Source: Nocardia sputorum
GTDB taxonomy: Bacteria; Actinomycetota; Actinomycetes; Mycobacteriales; Mycobacteriaceae
Assembly: GCF_027924405.1 (NCBI RefSeq)
Contig: NZ_AP026978.1
Coordinates: forward strand, 5,890,001-5,954,000
Direction: 5' to 3'
Length of the DNA: 64,000 nt
The translations under genes and the position numbers were made by a program. Positions within the stretch are counted from its first letter, which is position 1; each line of letters begins with the position of its first letter. The notes beneath the pieces are model-generated. The model worked only from the letters and a program-made list of their open reading frames with translations, was not told the DNA's origin and ran no database searches. Shown here piece after piece: positions 44,414 to 53,191 of the stretch.

Positions 44414-46000
44414 TCAGTCGTAAAGCCCCTCGGCGCGCCAAGTTTCGTCGTGATAGATCAGCAACAGCACTTTGTCTGCGGCAGGGGCGTCGTCGAGTTG
44501 GACCTGTGCGCGGGCGGTGTACTCCGCGTCGCCCGAATCGGGCGCCCACCAGCGTTCGTCCACCGGCCACGGGCCCGCCCAGCCGGTCAGCCGCCACTGT
44601 TTGCTTCCCCATCGCAGCAGTGCGGGGTCGGCGTCGAACAGGGCGCGGTCGGTGACTTTGACGAGCGCGCCGTCGGCGGCTTCCAGCCGCACCAGCGGAC
44701 GGTTCAGCAGGATCACGGCGGGGGCGGGCTCGGGCAGCCGCCCCGGCCAGGGCTGCGCCGGGTCGGCCGCGGGAACGAGTTCATCCCCCAGCGTGACCAT
44801 GGTGATGCGGTCGGCGGGCCCGCGCCCGCCGCTCAGGACGCCGACCCGCACCGATTCCCCGCCGAGCAACCCCTGAACCCGGATCAACGCACGACGGGCA
44901 CGCTCGTCCTCTTCCCCGTCTCCACCCCACAATCCGAGTTGCAGCGCGCCCGCCGTGATCACCTCGACGGGTTCCAACCGCAGCACGGTGATCGGCGCGG
45001 TGGGTCGCGCGCCGTCGCGCCGGGTGAGCCAGCCGTCCAGCTGCCAGCGCACCCGATCGGCCGTGCCCTCCGGGGTGAGCGGCTCGGCGCAGCGCCAGAT
45101 CCGCGAAAGATCTTCTCCAGCCCCGGTTTCCGCGTGCACCGAAAGTCTCGTGCAGGCCAGCCCGGCAGCCGCCAGCGCGCTGTGCAGCCGGGTGGCGAGC
45201 AGGCGCCCGGCGAAGGCCGCCGCGTCGACCCGCTCGATCGGCGGATCGCAGCGGTACTCCACCACCAGATCCGGCGGCGGCTGCCGCGCGGACGGCGGAC
45301 GCTCCGGCTCGGCCCTGGCGCAGCGATGCGCGAGCACGGCGTCGGTCCCGAACCGGGAGGCGACCTCCGCCGCCGAGAGCGCGGCGAAATCCCCGATCCG
45401 GCGTAAACCCAAGCGGTGCAGCAGATCGACCAGATCGGCGCGTTCCGGGGCGGCCAGGCTCGGCTCGACCGCGAGTTCCCCGACCGGCAGCGGTGCGAGG
45501 AAGCGCGCTCCCGCCCCCGCGGGCACGATCGCGGCGCGCCGGGCGGCGATCACCGCCGTGGACAGCTCGTCGGCGATCCCGATCTGTGCCTCCGCCCCGG
45601 CCGCGGCCACCGCGTCGACCAGCCGTTCGGCCGCCGCCTCCTCGGACCCGAAGAACCGCGCCGCACCTCGCGCGGCGAGCACGAGCAACCCGGGGCGCAG
45701 CACCTCCACCCCGGGCACCGTCGCGGCCACCGCCGCCACCACCGGTTCGAACAGTCGCGCGTCGCGATCCTGATCCTGTTGCGCGAGGAACAGCTCGGGA
45801 CACCGCGCCTGAGCTTCTCGGCGTTTCAGGCCGCGACGCACCCCTTCGGCTCGCGCGATCGCCGAACAGGCCACTACCCGGTTGGCGAACAACACCGCCA
45901 CCGGCCGCGTCGCGGGCAGTCCCGCCACCGCCGCCGCGGCGACCGCGGGCCAGTCCGGGCACCACAGGGCGAGCACCCGCTTCGACCCCGGCCGGATCAC
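44414..46000 (-). CDS. imuB: ImuB, Y-family polymerase-like mutasome hub
   Basis: A 528-residue ImuB. The Y-family polymerase fold is recognisable (LALWCPDWPAVAAAAVAG, RRGLKRREAQARCPEL, the HhH region LGLRRIGDFAALSAAEVA and a little-finger domain). The catalytic acidic residues of active Y-family enzymes are not evident, as expected for ImuB, which recruits DnaE2 and ImuA' to the beta clamp. GTG at 46000 is chosen because the family begins close to RVLALWCPDWP. A 295-bp stretch without a recognisable gene separates it from imuA'. Confidence 0.9.
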   Translation of the reverse strand: MIRPGSKRVLALWCPDWPAVAAAAVAGLPATRPVAVLFANRVVACSAIARAEGVRRGLKRREAQARCPELFLAQQDQDRDARLFEPVVAAVAATVPGVEVLRPGLLVLAARGAARFFGSEEAAAERLVDAVAAAGAEAQIGIADELSTAVIAARRAAIVPAGAGARFLAPLPVGELAVEPSLAAPERADLVDLLHRLGLRRIGDFAALSAAEVASRFGTDAVLAHRCARAEPERPPSARQPPPDLVVEYRCDPPIERVDAAAFAGRLLATRLHSALAAAGLACTRLSVHAETGAGEDLSRIWRCAEPLTPEGTADRVRWQLDGWLTRRDGARPTAPITVLRLEPVEVITAGALQLGLWGGDGEEDERARRALIRVQGLLGGESVRVGVLSGGRGPADRITMVTLGDELVPAADPAQPWPGRLPEPAPAVILLNRPLVRLEAADGALVKVTDRALFDADPALLRWGSKQWRLTGWAGPWPVDERWWAPDSGDAEYTARAQVQLDDAPAADKVLLLIYHDETWRAEGLYD

Positions 46001-46295
46001 GGCGCCGCACGACCTTCCACCATCCGCGGTTTCCGGAGACCAGCGCGTCCGCGCGAACGCCCTGCTCCGGCGGAACGGGCCGGGGCATCGCCCGACATGC
46101 ACTCGGGAGCAAGATCATCCCACCGGACCCTCGCGCGCTCGCTGCCGCCCGCCCGCACCCCTGGATCGCGCCTGCGGCCGTCGCGGCCGGCCGTGCCGAA
46201 ACGTTCGGTCGGCGCGCCGGGCCGGATCGGCTCCCGGCAGCGGTGAGCAGGAGTCGTCGAGACGCCGGGGAAAGCCGCGGAGCCCGCAGGCACAC

Positions 46296-47093
46296 TCACG
46301 ACACCGCCTCCTGTGTGTCGATGGCTTCGACTGTTCGAACGGCTTTTTCGCGCAGCACCCATTCCACACGCCCGGCGTTCGGGCACAGATCCAGCCGTCC
46401 GCGCCGCGGCGGTCCCGCCTTGCCACGCACCTCGACCGTCAAGCCGAGCGAACGCAAGCGTCCACGCCCGCGGCCGAGCCCGGCATACCCCGAGACGCGG
46501 GCGTCGAGCCGGAGGGACGCGCCTGGCCAGCGACCGTCGGCGACCACGAGGGTGGCGCCCTTGTTGCGGGCGCGGGCCGCGATCACCCGGCTGCGCGCGG
46601 GCGCGACGGCGCCGCCGCCGAGCCCGAGCACGACCAGGTCGAGCCCGTCGAGCAGCACCGCGGCCACCTCTACCGGGTCAGGGCCGGGGTCGGCGATCAC
46701 GGCCAGCCGCCGCAGCTGCGCGCCCATCTCCACCGCGGCGAGCAGACCGAGCCGGGGCATGCCGACCACTGCGGCATGCCCACCACCCTCGGTCACCGCG
46801 GCGAGCAGACCGGCCAGCAGCGAGTTCGCCCCCGTGTACGCCACGACGGAACCCTTGGTCAGGCCACCATCGGGCAACAGCGGCGCGAGCGCTGCGGGCA
46901 CGGGCAGTGCCGCCCTCCGCGATCCGGTGCCGAGCGGCACCCGATGCGCCGCCGATTCTCCGCGACCCGGTACCGCGGCCATGCGTCTGCGCAGTTCAGC
47001 CAGCGATGGAGCGTCCCCCCGCCCACCACCGCGCGTCAGCGCGTCCCGATTCACCCCTCCCTGCGAGATCGCATCCGAACCCATCCCAACCAC
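46296..47093 (-). CDS. imuA': ImuA', RecA-like mutasome accessory protein
   Basis: A 265-residue ImuA' (cf. Rv3395c), the RecA-related partner of ImuB and DnaE2 in damage-induced mutagenesis. [20 protein letters not shown] is the equivalent of the RecA Walker region, but the canonical GxxxxGKT is degraded, in line with a non-ATPase role. A C-terminal basic, Gly-rich part follows. GTG at 47093 is used; ATG at 47084 is an alternative. A LexA box lies about 85 bp upstream. Confidence 0.85.
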   Translation of the reverse strand: MVGMGSDAISQGGVNRDALTRGGGRGDAPSLAELRRRMAAVPGRGESAAHRVPLGTGSRRAALPVPAALAPLLPDGGLTKGSVVAYTGANSLLAGLLAAVTEGGGHAAVVGMPRLGLLAAVEMGAQLRRLAVIADPGPDPVEVAAVLLDGLDLVVLGLGGGAVAPARSRVIAARARNKGATLVVADGRWPGASLRLDARVSGYAGLGRGRGRLRSLGLTVEVRGKAGPPRRGRLDLCPNAGRVEWVLREKAVRTVEAIDTQEAVS

Positions 47094-47177
47094 CTACTTC
47101 CCACGATGGACCCGAGGCGAAGCGTGCGGAGCGACCCTCGATTGGAGTGTCAGCACCGATCTAGCTATCGATTCGTA

Positions 47178-47193
47178 TCGAATATACGTTCGA
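47178..47193. promoter_or_regulatory. LexA (SOS) box of imuA'-imuB
   Basis: TCGAATATACGTTCGA matches the LexA consensus TCGAAC-N4-GTTCGA with one change in the left half. It lies in the 519-bp interval between imuA' and the kinase gene; nothing else was recognised there apart from the kinase promoter at 47601. Confidence 0.85.
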
Positions 47194-47600
47194 TACCGAC
47201 CCAGTAGAAACCGACCCCCGGGTTTCGTCAAGGGCGCAGTGCTTCGTGTCGCCCGAACGGTGCCTCGAGCGGATCCCGCCCTGCTCCACCAGGCCGGGCG
47301 CGCAGACAGGACCCGGCTCCGGCGGACGCGCGTCCTGTCCACGGGAAAGCGACCTCACCGGCAAACCGGGATCGCCCCGACTCCTCCCGGCAACCCATGC
47401 CGAGTGACGCGATTCCCGATGCGAGAACAGACGGGGCAGAATCCGGCGTGCGCCCGGCTACAGCACCGCAGCACCCGTTCATCGGTATGGTGTGTGGCAC
47501 ACATCCGACCCAGCGTCAGCAGGCGGCCTCGGCGTACGGCCGCGCCTGCTGTCTCGCCTATGCGCGAACACGAATCAGGCCAGCTAGCCTCATTTTCCGC

Positions 47601-47615
47601 TACCCTGCACCCGTG
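47601..47615 (+). promoter_or_regulatory. -10 element for a leaderless kinase mRNA
   Basis: TACCCT at 47601-47606 is a TANNNT -10 hexamer ending six bases before the GTG start codon at 47613, which has no ribosome site. This geometry predicts transcription starting at the GTG itself. Confidence 0.5.
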
Positions 47616-48734
47616 ACCGAACGCGCTCGTCCCACTGTCGGCCCCCAGTATCTCGTCGCAGGCCGCTATCGCCTCCAGTCGAAGCTGGGGGGCGGCGGCA
47701 TGGGCGCGGTCTGGCTGGCGCACGACCGCTTGCTCGACCGGGACGTCGCCATCAAACAGGTGCTCACCACGGCCGGGCTGGACGAGGAAGAGGCGAACGC
47801 CGTCCGCAACCAGATCATGCACGAGGGCCGGGTCGCCGCGAAACTCTCGCACGACCACGCGATCGCCGTCTACGACGTGGTGCTCGAAGCCGGTGAGCCC
47901 TGGCTGGTGATGGAGCACCTACCTTCCCGCAGTGTCGCGAAAGCGCTCGCGCTGGTCGACACCCTGCCGCCGATCGAGGTCGCGCAGATCGGCGCCCAGG
48001 TCGCCGACGCGCTGGCCGCCGCGCACGCGGTCGGCATCGTGCACCGGGATATCAAGCCGGGCAACATCCTCGTCGCCGATCGCGGCCCCGGCGTGGGCAT
48101 GGCGAAACTCAGCGACTTCGGCATCTCCCGCGGTGCGGGCGATCTGTCCGACGAACCGGACGGTGTGATCACCGGCACCCCCTCCTACCTGCCGCCCGAG
48201 GTGGCGCGCGGGGCGCAGCCGACCAAGGCCAGCGACGTGTTCTCCCTGGGCGCCACGCTCTACACCGCGATCGAAGGGCAGCCGCCGTACGGCTTCGACG
48301 AGGACAGCGACGTCATCGTGCACCGCGCCGCCATGGCGCAGATCATCCCGCCGACCCGCAGCGGCGCGCTCACCCAGGCGTTGCTGCACATGATGGAGCC
48401 CGCGCCGCAGCGCCGCCCGACCATGGCCGAGGCGCGTGACGAAATCCTCACCGCCGCTTTCGGCCCCGGCACCGGACCGTACATTCTCGGCGCGCCCGTC
48501 CGCACCGAGGACGGAACCATCCCGTTCTGGGCCGCCCGCAATTCGGCGTCCGGCATCCGCAGCCCCCACTCCACGCCGCTCCCCCGCCCGCACCGCAACC
48601 ATGTGGGCGCCACCGCGGCCGCACCTCCGCAGCGCGCCAGGAACCCGCAGCCGAGCAACGCCCCCTTGGCCATCGCCGTGGGCCTGCTGATCGGCCTGAT
48701 CATCATCATCGCGATCATCGTCGCCGTCCTCTGA
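47613..48734 (+). CDS. Transmembrane Ser/Thr protein kinase
   Basis: A 373-residue Hanks-type kinase. The Gly loop is LGGGGMGAVW, the ATP lysine K48 (VAIKQV), the catalytic loop HRDIKPGN with D146, the DFG motif at 168-170, and GTPSYLPPE the activation-segment end. After a Pro-rich linker, one membrane helix (about 350-372) ends the protein with no extracellular sensor domain, so it resembles short PknL-like kinases lacking PASTA repeats. Substrates are unknown. Confidence 0.9.
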   Translation: MTERARPTVGPQYLVAGRYRLQSKLGGGGMGAVWLAHDRLLDRDVAIKQVLTTAGLDEEEANAVRNQIMHEGRVAAKLSHDHAIAVYDVVLEAGEPWLVMEHLPSRSVAKALALVDTLPPIEVAQIGAQVADALAAAHAVGIVHRDIKPGNILVADRGPGVGMAKLSDFGISRGAGDLSDEPDGVITGTPSYLPPEVARGAQPTKASDVFSLGATLYTAIEGQPPYGFDEDSDVIVHRAAMAQIIPPTRSGALTQALLHMMEPAPQRRPTMAEARDEILTAAFGPGTGPYILGAPVRTEDGTIPFWAARNSASGIRSPHSTPLPRPHRNHVGATAAAPPQRARNPQPSNAPLAIAVGLLIGLIIIIAIIVAVL

Positions 48735-48769
48735 CGTCCGCGCGCATCCAGCGGGTATGCGAGCGGCGG

Positions 48770-49411
48770 TCAGTCGATGCGGCGGCGGTGGGCCCAGCGG
48801 GTCAGGGCGTTGCGGTTGGACTGCTGAGTCTTGCGCAGCACGTTGGAGGCGTGCGTCTCCACTGTTTTCACGGAGATGAACAGGGTTTCGGCGATCTCGC
48901 GATAGGTGTAGCCGCGGGCGAGCAGGCGCAGCACCTCCAGCTCGCGCGGCGTCAGTGAGTCGAGTTCGGGGTCGAGGGGCGGCTCGGGCACCGGGGACCT
49001 CCCGGTGAACGAGTCCAGCACGAATCCGGCCAATCGCGGGCTGAAGACCGCGTCGCCGCCCGCCACCCTGCGGATGCCGTCGGCCAGCTCGGCCCCCGAA
49101 ATCGTCTTGGTCACATACCCTCTGGCGCCGGCCCGGATCACCGCGATCACGTCCTCGGCCGCGTCGGACACGCTCAGCGCCAGGCACACCGGTCCCGGTT
49201 CGATGCCGGCCAGCACCGCCACCCCGCCGCCGTCGGGCATGTGCACGTCGAGCAGGACGACGTCCGGGCGCTCGGCGTTGATCCCGGCCACCGCCTCCGC
49301 CACCCCGCCGGCCTCCCCGACCACCTCCATGTCCGCCTCCCGGCTCAATTCGGCACGCACACCCGACCGAAAAACGGCGTGATCATCGACGAGAAAGACC
49401 CGCACGGTCAC
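48770..49411 (-). CDS. NarL/LuxR-family response regulator
   Basis: A 213-residue response regulator. The receiver domain has VDDH acidic residues, the phosphoacceptor D55 (VVLLDVHMPDG), and the conserved Lys in VTKTISG. The C-terminal GerE HTH is LTPRELEVLRLLARGYTYRE with IAETLFISVKTVETHASNVL. It is the partner of the PspC-type histidine kinase encoded 122 bp upstream on the same strand. Start GTG at 49411. Confidence 0.93.
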   Translation of the reverse strand: MTVRVFLVDDHAVFRSGVRAELSREADMEVVGEAGGVAEAVAGINAERPDVVLLDVHMPDGGGVAVLAGIEPGPVCLALSVSDAAEDVIAVIRAGARGYVTKTISGAELADGIRRVAGGDAVFSPRLAGFVLDSFTGRSPVPEPPLDPELDSLTPRELEVLRLLARGYTYREIAETLFISVKTVETHASNVLRKTQQSNRNALTRWAHRRRID

Positions 49412-49533
49412 CTACTTCTCCTAACCGACCCATGACCCCCAACCGGTACCACACTCGTCCCCCACGCGCTCCGCGCAGACGTCACGTCCTCGCGTCCGCT
49501 GTGCTGACCGCGCGGAATCGAAGGGGCCGCGTC

Positions 49534-50856
49534 CTAGCGGGCGGTGCCCGCAGCGCGGGCGGGCTCTTCGTCCGTGGCGGGGCAACCGGAGTCACTGCGC
49601 GGCATGATGATCCGGACCTCGGTGCCGCGGCCCGGCGTCGACAGGATGTCCACCTGGCCCCCGCGGCGCTCGATCCGTCCGCGAACGGACTTGGCCAGGC
49701 CGCGGCGGTCTTCCGGCACGGACGCGAGGTCGAAGCCGGAGCCGCGGTCACGGACGAAGATGCTCACCTGATGCGGCTCCACCTCGGCGAACAGGTCGAT
49801 CTCCGGGACGCCCGCGTGCTTCGCGGCGTTGACCAGCGCTTCCCTGCTCGCCCCCAGCAATGCGGTGAAGTGCTCTTTCGGCAGACCCGATCCGGAGCCG
49901 TCGATGTCCATCGACACGTCGCCGACGGTCACCGGCGCCACCTTCACGCCGTGCTGATCCTCCACCTCGCCCGCGATGGTGCGCAGGGCCGCGGCCAAGC
50001 TCGACTGCGCGGGGCCGGCATCCTCGAACAGCCATTTCCGCAGCTCCCGCTCCTGGCTGCGAGCCAGCCGCAGCACCTCCTGCGGGTCGTCGGCCTGGCG
50101 CTGGATGAGCGCGAGCGTCTGGAGCACGGAATCGTGCAGATGCGAGGCGATCTCCTCGCGTTCCTCGTTGCGGATGCGCGCGGCGCGCTCGGCGTTCAAC
50201 GCGCGCATCATGCGCAGCCACAGCGGAACCGTCAGCAGCCCGGCGCCGACCAGCGTGACCGCGACCGCGAGCAGCGCCGATCCGAGCGAGCTCAGATCGA
50301 TCCGAGCCAGCACCACCACGCCGAGACCGGCCACGATCAGCGTCGCACCGGCGACGATGCGCGACCAGGTGACCACCGAGGGCCGCGCGGGCATTCCGAG
50401 CAGCGAACGCGGCCCGTCGACGTCGTACTCCCGCCACACCAGCGCCGCACCGACCGCGACCACGATGATCGGCGCGATCACCTTCGCCGCCGTCCCGCTG
50501 AACACCCACGACACGGCGACCGCGAGGCCGAGCCCGAGCATGGCGAGCCCGATCGCCTGCCGCCGCTCCGCACCGGAGGGTTTCGCCTGGTCCGACCCGC
50601 CCGGCGAGAAGATCCACAGCAGCCCGTAGGCGACGATGCCCGCCCCGGCCAGCGCGGACAGCAGCACGAACGCCATCCGCACCTTGAACACGTCGACGTC
50701 CAGATGGTCGGCCAGACCGCCCGCCACTCCGCCGACGATCCGGCCGCCGGACCGGCGGACCATCCGCGCCTGCGGCGGCCCGGGAACCGTCGCGGGTCCC
50801 AGCCCGCGGGCAGCGTCGAACCCCCGAGTGTCGAACGCGGGAACAGACGGGTACAT
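49534..50856 (-). CDS. PspC-domain sensor histidine kinase (HisKA_3/NarX-like)
   Basis: A 440-residue kinase. A PspC domain (about 32-88, GGRIVGGVAGGLADHLDVDV) leads into about five further membrane helices. A HisKA_3 dimerisation domain follows with phospho-accepting H241 in REEIASHLHDSVLQTLAL, then a HATPase_c domain (REALVNAAKHAG, FVRDRGSGFD, GGQVDILSTPGRGTEV). PspC-kinase fusions in actinobacteria are thought to sense envelope stress. ATG at 50856 begins the conserved N-terminus. It is divergent from another PspC gene. Confidence 0.92.
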   Translation of the reverse strand: MYPSVPAFDTRGFDAARGLGPATVPGPPQARMVRRSGGRIVGGVAGGLADHLDVDVFKVRMAFVLLSALAGAGIVAYGLLWIFSPGGSDQAKPSGAERRQAIGLAMLGLGLAVAVSWVFSGTAAKVIAPIIVVAVGAALVWREYDVDGPRSLLGMPARPSVVTWSRIVAGATLIVAGLGVVVLARIDLSSLGSALLAVAVTLVGAGLLTVPLWLRMMRALNAERAARIRNEEREEIASHLHDSVLQTLALIQRQADDPQEVLRLARSQERELRKWLFEDAGPAQSSLAAALRTIAGEVEDQHGVKVAPVTVGDVSMDIDGSGSGLPKEHFTALLGASREALVNAAKHAGVPEIDLFAEVEPHQVSIFVRDRGSGFDLASVPEDRRGLAKSVRGRIERRGGQVDILSTPGRGTEVRIIMPRSDSGCPATDEEPARAAGTAR

Positions 50857-51076
50857 GTCTTCGATACTGCCCGACAACAGACCTGCCAGCCATCCGGATT
50901 CACCCTGATCTTGGGGGGCGACACCCGCGCCGACCAGGGCAGAAGCGATCCATCCCACCCGGACACAGGCATAGCTGAGTGATTGCTACATCAGTGGATC
51001 GGTCCAAAGTGTTCAGGCCGTTTTTCAGGGTTCCCCCCGATGCGCCGGTTCCGTGGCGCGGCACACCATGGGAAAC

Positions 51077-52702
51077 ATGACGAAAACGAGCTTCGGCGAC
51101 CAGGTCCAGCAGATATGGCAGACCCGGCCGGTCCGATTGCCGCGACAGGGACCGATCGCGGGCGTCGCGGCGGGGTTCGCGCGCCGCTACGAGATCGACC
51201 CGGTGCTGGTGCGCGTCGCGTTCGTCGTCTCGACGATCTTCGGCGGCGCGGGCATGGTGCTCTACCTGCTGGCCTGGCTGCTGCTGAGCGCGGCGGGCGA
51301 TCAGGCGTCCGCGGCCGAGTCGCTGGTCGGCAAGGGCCACAGCTCGCAGTCGCAGACCAAGACGATCGTCTTGATCGTGGCGCTGGCCATCGCGGTCAGC
51401 ACGATGGGCCCGGTCGGTGTGGGTCTCGGCGGATCCGGCCTGATCAGCCTCGCGCTGATGCTGGCGGGCTGGTGGATGCTGCACCTGCGCACGCCCAACC
51501 CGCCGCCGGGAACCACCGAGGCGTTCGGCGGATTCGCCCCGGAGGGCGGGATCACCGCCACCGGCTACCCCGGCGCGGTCTTCCCCCCGGGGGCGCCCCG
51601 CACCGTCGGGGACATGTACGTACCGCCGACCAGCGTGTACACCCCGTATACGAAGCTGCCGGACGCCTACGTTCCGGAGGGGCCCGCCGCCGCGACGACG
51701 GTCCCGCTGCACAAGCCCGCGACCGACGACGCGACCGTGGTTCCGGAGGCGTCGGCAATGCCCGCCGCGGGGGCGGAGACGAGTTCGTCCGCCGACGAAA
51801 AAGGCCAGGCCGATTCGCCTACCGCGGTCGATGATCAGGGACCGGCTACGGCCGGCAGCGGGCAAGCCGAGGCAGGCGTCCGAACCGCGCCCGATACGAC
51901 TGACCGGCGCGAATCGGTCGCCAGGACCTCACCCGATGGTCCGGTCGCCCTCGGCAAAGACGTTCCGGTGTCCGGGCCCGCCGCGAGCCCGCACCGCCCC
52001 ATGGCCGCTCACCCCGCGATCATCGGCGGCTCGACCCCACCTTCCTGGGATCCGCTTGGCGTCGCTCCGCTCGCCTGGGACCTCCCGGAGCCGACGCCCG
52101 CCCGCACCGTCGTCGCCCCGCCGCCGAAGCGTCCCCGCTCCCGCCTGACCCCGGTGGTGATCGGGCTGGCCATCCTCGCGGCAGCGGGCGCTGGTGCGGC
52201 GGCGGCCTCAGGCGCGGAGTGGATGACACCCGGCCGGATCGCCGCGGCGGCGCTCGCCGTGATCGGCCTCGGCCTGGTGCTCGGGGCGTTCCTGCGGCGC
52301 GGCTACGGCCTGCTGGTGCTCACCGCGCCGCTCGCCGGGTTCGTGCTGCTCGCCTCCGCGGTCGGTCCGATCGAGTTCGAGCAGGGCGCGATGGGCGACC
52401 ACACCTGGGCGCCGGCTTCCGTCGCCGACCTCGCATCGAACTACCGGGTGACCATGGGTTCCGGCACGCTGGATCTGCGGTCGGTGAAACTGACCGGCAA
52501 TCGCACCGTTGACCTCGACGTCCGGATGGGCGAAGCCCGCGTCCTGCTGCCCGCGGAGATGACCGTCCGCACCCACTGCACGGCGACCATGGCCGAAGCG
52601 CGCTGCGTCGACGGCGTCAGCGGTCCGAATACCCCCGGCGCGCCGGTCCTCGATCTGAACGTCGACGTCCGCGCCGGAAACGTGGAGGTGCAGCATGGCT
52701 GA
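51077..52702 (+). CDS. PspC-domain membrane protein with beta-helix-like C-terminus
   Basis: A 541-residue membrane protein. A PspC domain (about 22-75, LPRQGPIAGVAAGFARRYEI) and several helices are followed by a long Pro/Thr-rich cytoplasmic linker, three more helices and a C-terminal strand-rich domain (YRVTMGSGTLDLRSVKLTGN, VDLDVRMGEARVLLPAEMTV), LiaF-like. LiaF-type proteins inhibit LiaS-like kinases, so it may inhibit the divergent PspC kinase. Starts at 51053, 51068 and 51077 compete. Its end overlaps the next gene. Confidence 0.85.
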   Translation: MTKTSFGDQVQQIWQTRPVRLPRQGPIAGVAAGFARRYEIDPVLVRVAFVVSTIFGGAGMVLYLLAWLLLSAAGDQASAAESLVGKGHSSQSQTKTIVLIVALAIAVSTMGPVGVGLGGSGLISLALMLAGWWMLHLRTPNPPPGTTEAFGGFAPEGGITATGYPGAVFPPGAPRTVGDMYVPPTSVYTPYTKLPDAYVPEGPAAATTVPLHKPATDDATVVPEASAMPAAGAETSSSADEKGQADSPTAVDDQGPATAGSGQAEAGVRTAPDTTDRRESVARTSPDGPVALGKDVPVSGPAASPHRPMAAHPAIIGGSTPPSWDPLGVAPLAWDLPEPTPARTVVAPPPKRPRSRLTPVVIGLAILAAAGAGAAAASGAEWMTPGRIAAAALAVIGLGLVLGAFLRRGYGLLVLTAPLAGFVLLASAVGPIEFEQGAMGDHTWAPASVADLASNYRVTMGSGTLDLRSVKLTGNRTVDLDVRMGEARVLLPAEMTVRTHCTATMAEARCVDGVSGPNTPGAPVLDLNVDVRAGNVEVQHG

Positions 52703-52913
52703 TACCGAGCAGAAGGAGACGACCGATTCCCGCCGCGGCCCGGCCGCGTCGCTGCTCGTCGCGGGACTGCTGTCCCTCGCGATCAGCGTGTGGGCTTTCG
52801 TCGGCCCGGCGTCCTGGCCCGCGGCCAGCATGATCCCGATCGGTTGGATCATCGTGCTCGCCGCGATCGTCATCGGCATCGCGCTGGTGGTCTCCCCGCG
52901 CAAACGATCCTGA
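52695..52913 (+). CDS. Small two-helix membrane protein
   Basis: A 72-residue membrane protein with two hydrophobic helices (SLLVAGLLSLAISVWAFVG and IPIGWIIVLAAIVIGIALVV) and a basic C-terminal tail. It overlaps the end of the PspC gene by 8 bp, so it is translated with it and probably belongs to the same envelope-stress module. Function is unknown. Confidence 0.8.
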   Translation: MADTEQKETTDSRRGPAASLLVAGLLSLAISVWAFVGPASWPAASMIPIGWIIVLAAIVIGIALVVSPRKRS

Positions 52914-52921
52914 GCACGCCG

Positions 52922-52957
52922 AACGGCCCGTCCCCGCGACGGGCCGTTTCTCGTTTC
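52922..52957 (+). terminator. Rho-independent terminator of the PspC operon
   Basis: An 11-bp stem (AACGGCCCGTC at 52922-52932 with GACGGGCCGTT at 52938-52948, 5-nt loop) is followed by TCTCGTTTC, a typical intrinsic terminator after the small membrane protein gene. Confidence 0.85.
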
Positions 52958-53004
52958 ATCCCCGAACGCCAGGCGAGCCGGACCACGTCCGACAGGAGAA
53001 CCGA

Positions 53005-53139
53005 ATGAACTCCGACAAACCCACCGACCAAGCACCTCCCCCCGCTCGGCCCACACCGCCGGATCCCCGTCCCGGCGCTTCGGGCGGCACACTCCTCGGC
53101 CACTTGATCCTGCACAGCGCCTTCCACCGTCCCCGCTGA
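53005..53139 (+). CDS. Small Pro-rich ORF
   Basis: A 44-codon ORF that begins with MNSDKPTDQAPPPARPTPPD and ends with GGTLLGHLILHSAFHRPR. AGGAG lies six bases before the ATG, which argues for translation. The C-terminal part is mildly hydrophobic. It follows the PspC operon terminator and its stop is inside a hairpin. I do not recognise it. Confidence 0.4.
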   Translation: MNSDKPTDQAPPPARPTPPDPRPGASGGTLLGHLILHSAFHRPR

Positions 53140-53153
53140 CCTTCGTCAGCGGG
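53132..53153. terminator. Hairpin between the small ORF and guaA
   Basis: CCCGCTGAC-CTTC-GTCAGCGGG is a perfect 9-bp stem with a 4-nt loop, overlapping the small ORF stop and 39 bp past the guaA stop on the other strand. It could serve as a bidirectional terminator; no U-tract is present. Confidence 0.5.
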
Positions 53154-53191
53154 CTCGGTGACGAGCTACCGCCGGGCGCGCAGCCGGGCGA

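Noticed and set aside
46001..46295. A gene between imuA' and imuB
   Set aside because: Frames there are Arg-rich, shared between strands and lack a ribosome site; nothing recognisable is encoded.
47397..47612. Longer kinase start at 47397
   Set aside because: The extra 72 residues do not resemble a kinase N-terminus, and the -10 element at 47601 places the transcript start at the GTG at 47613.
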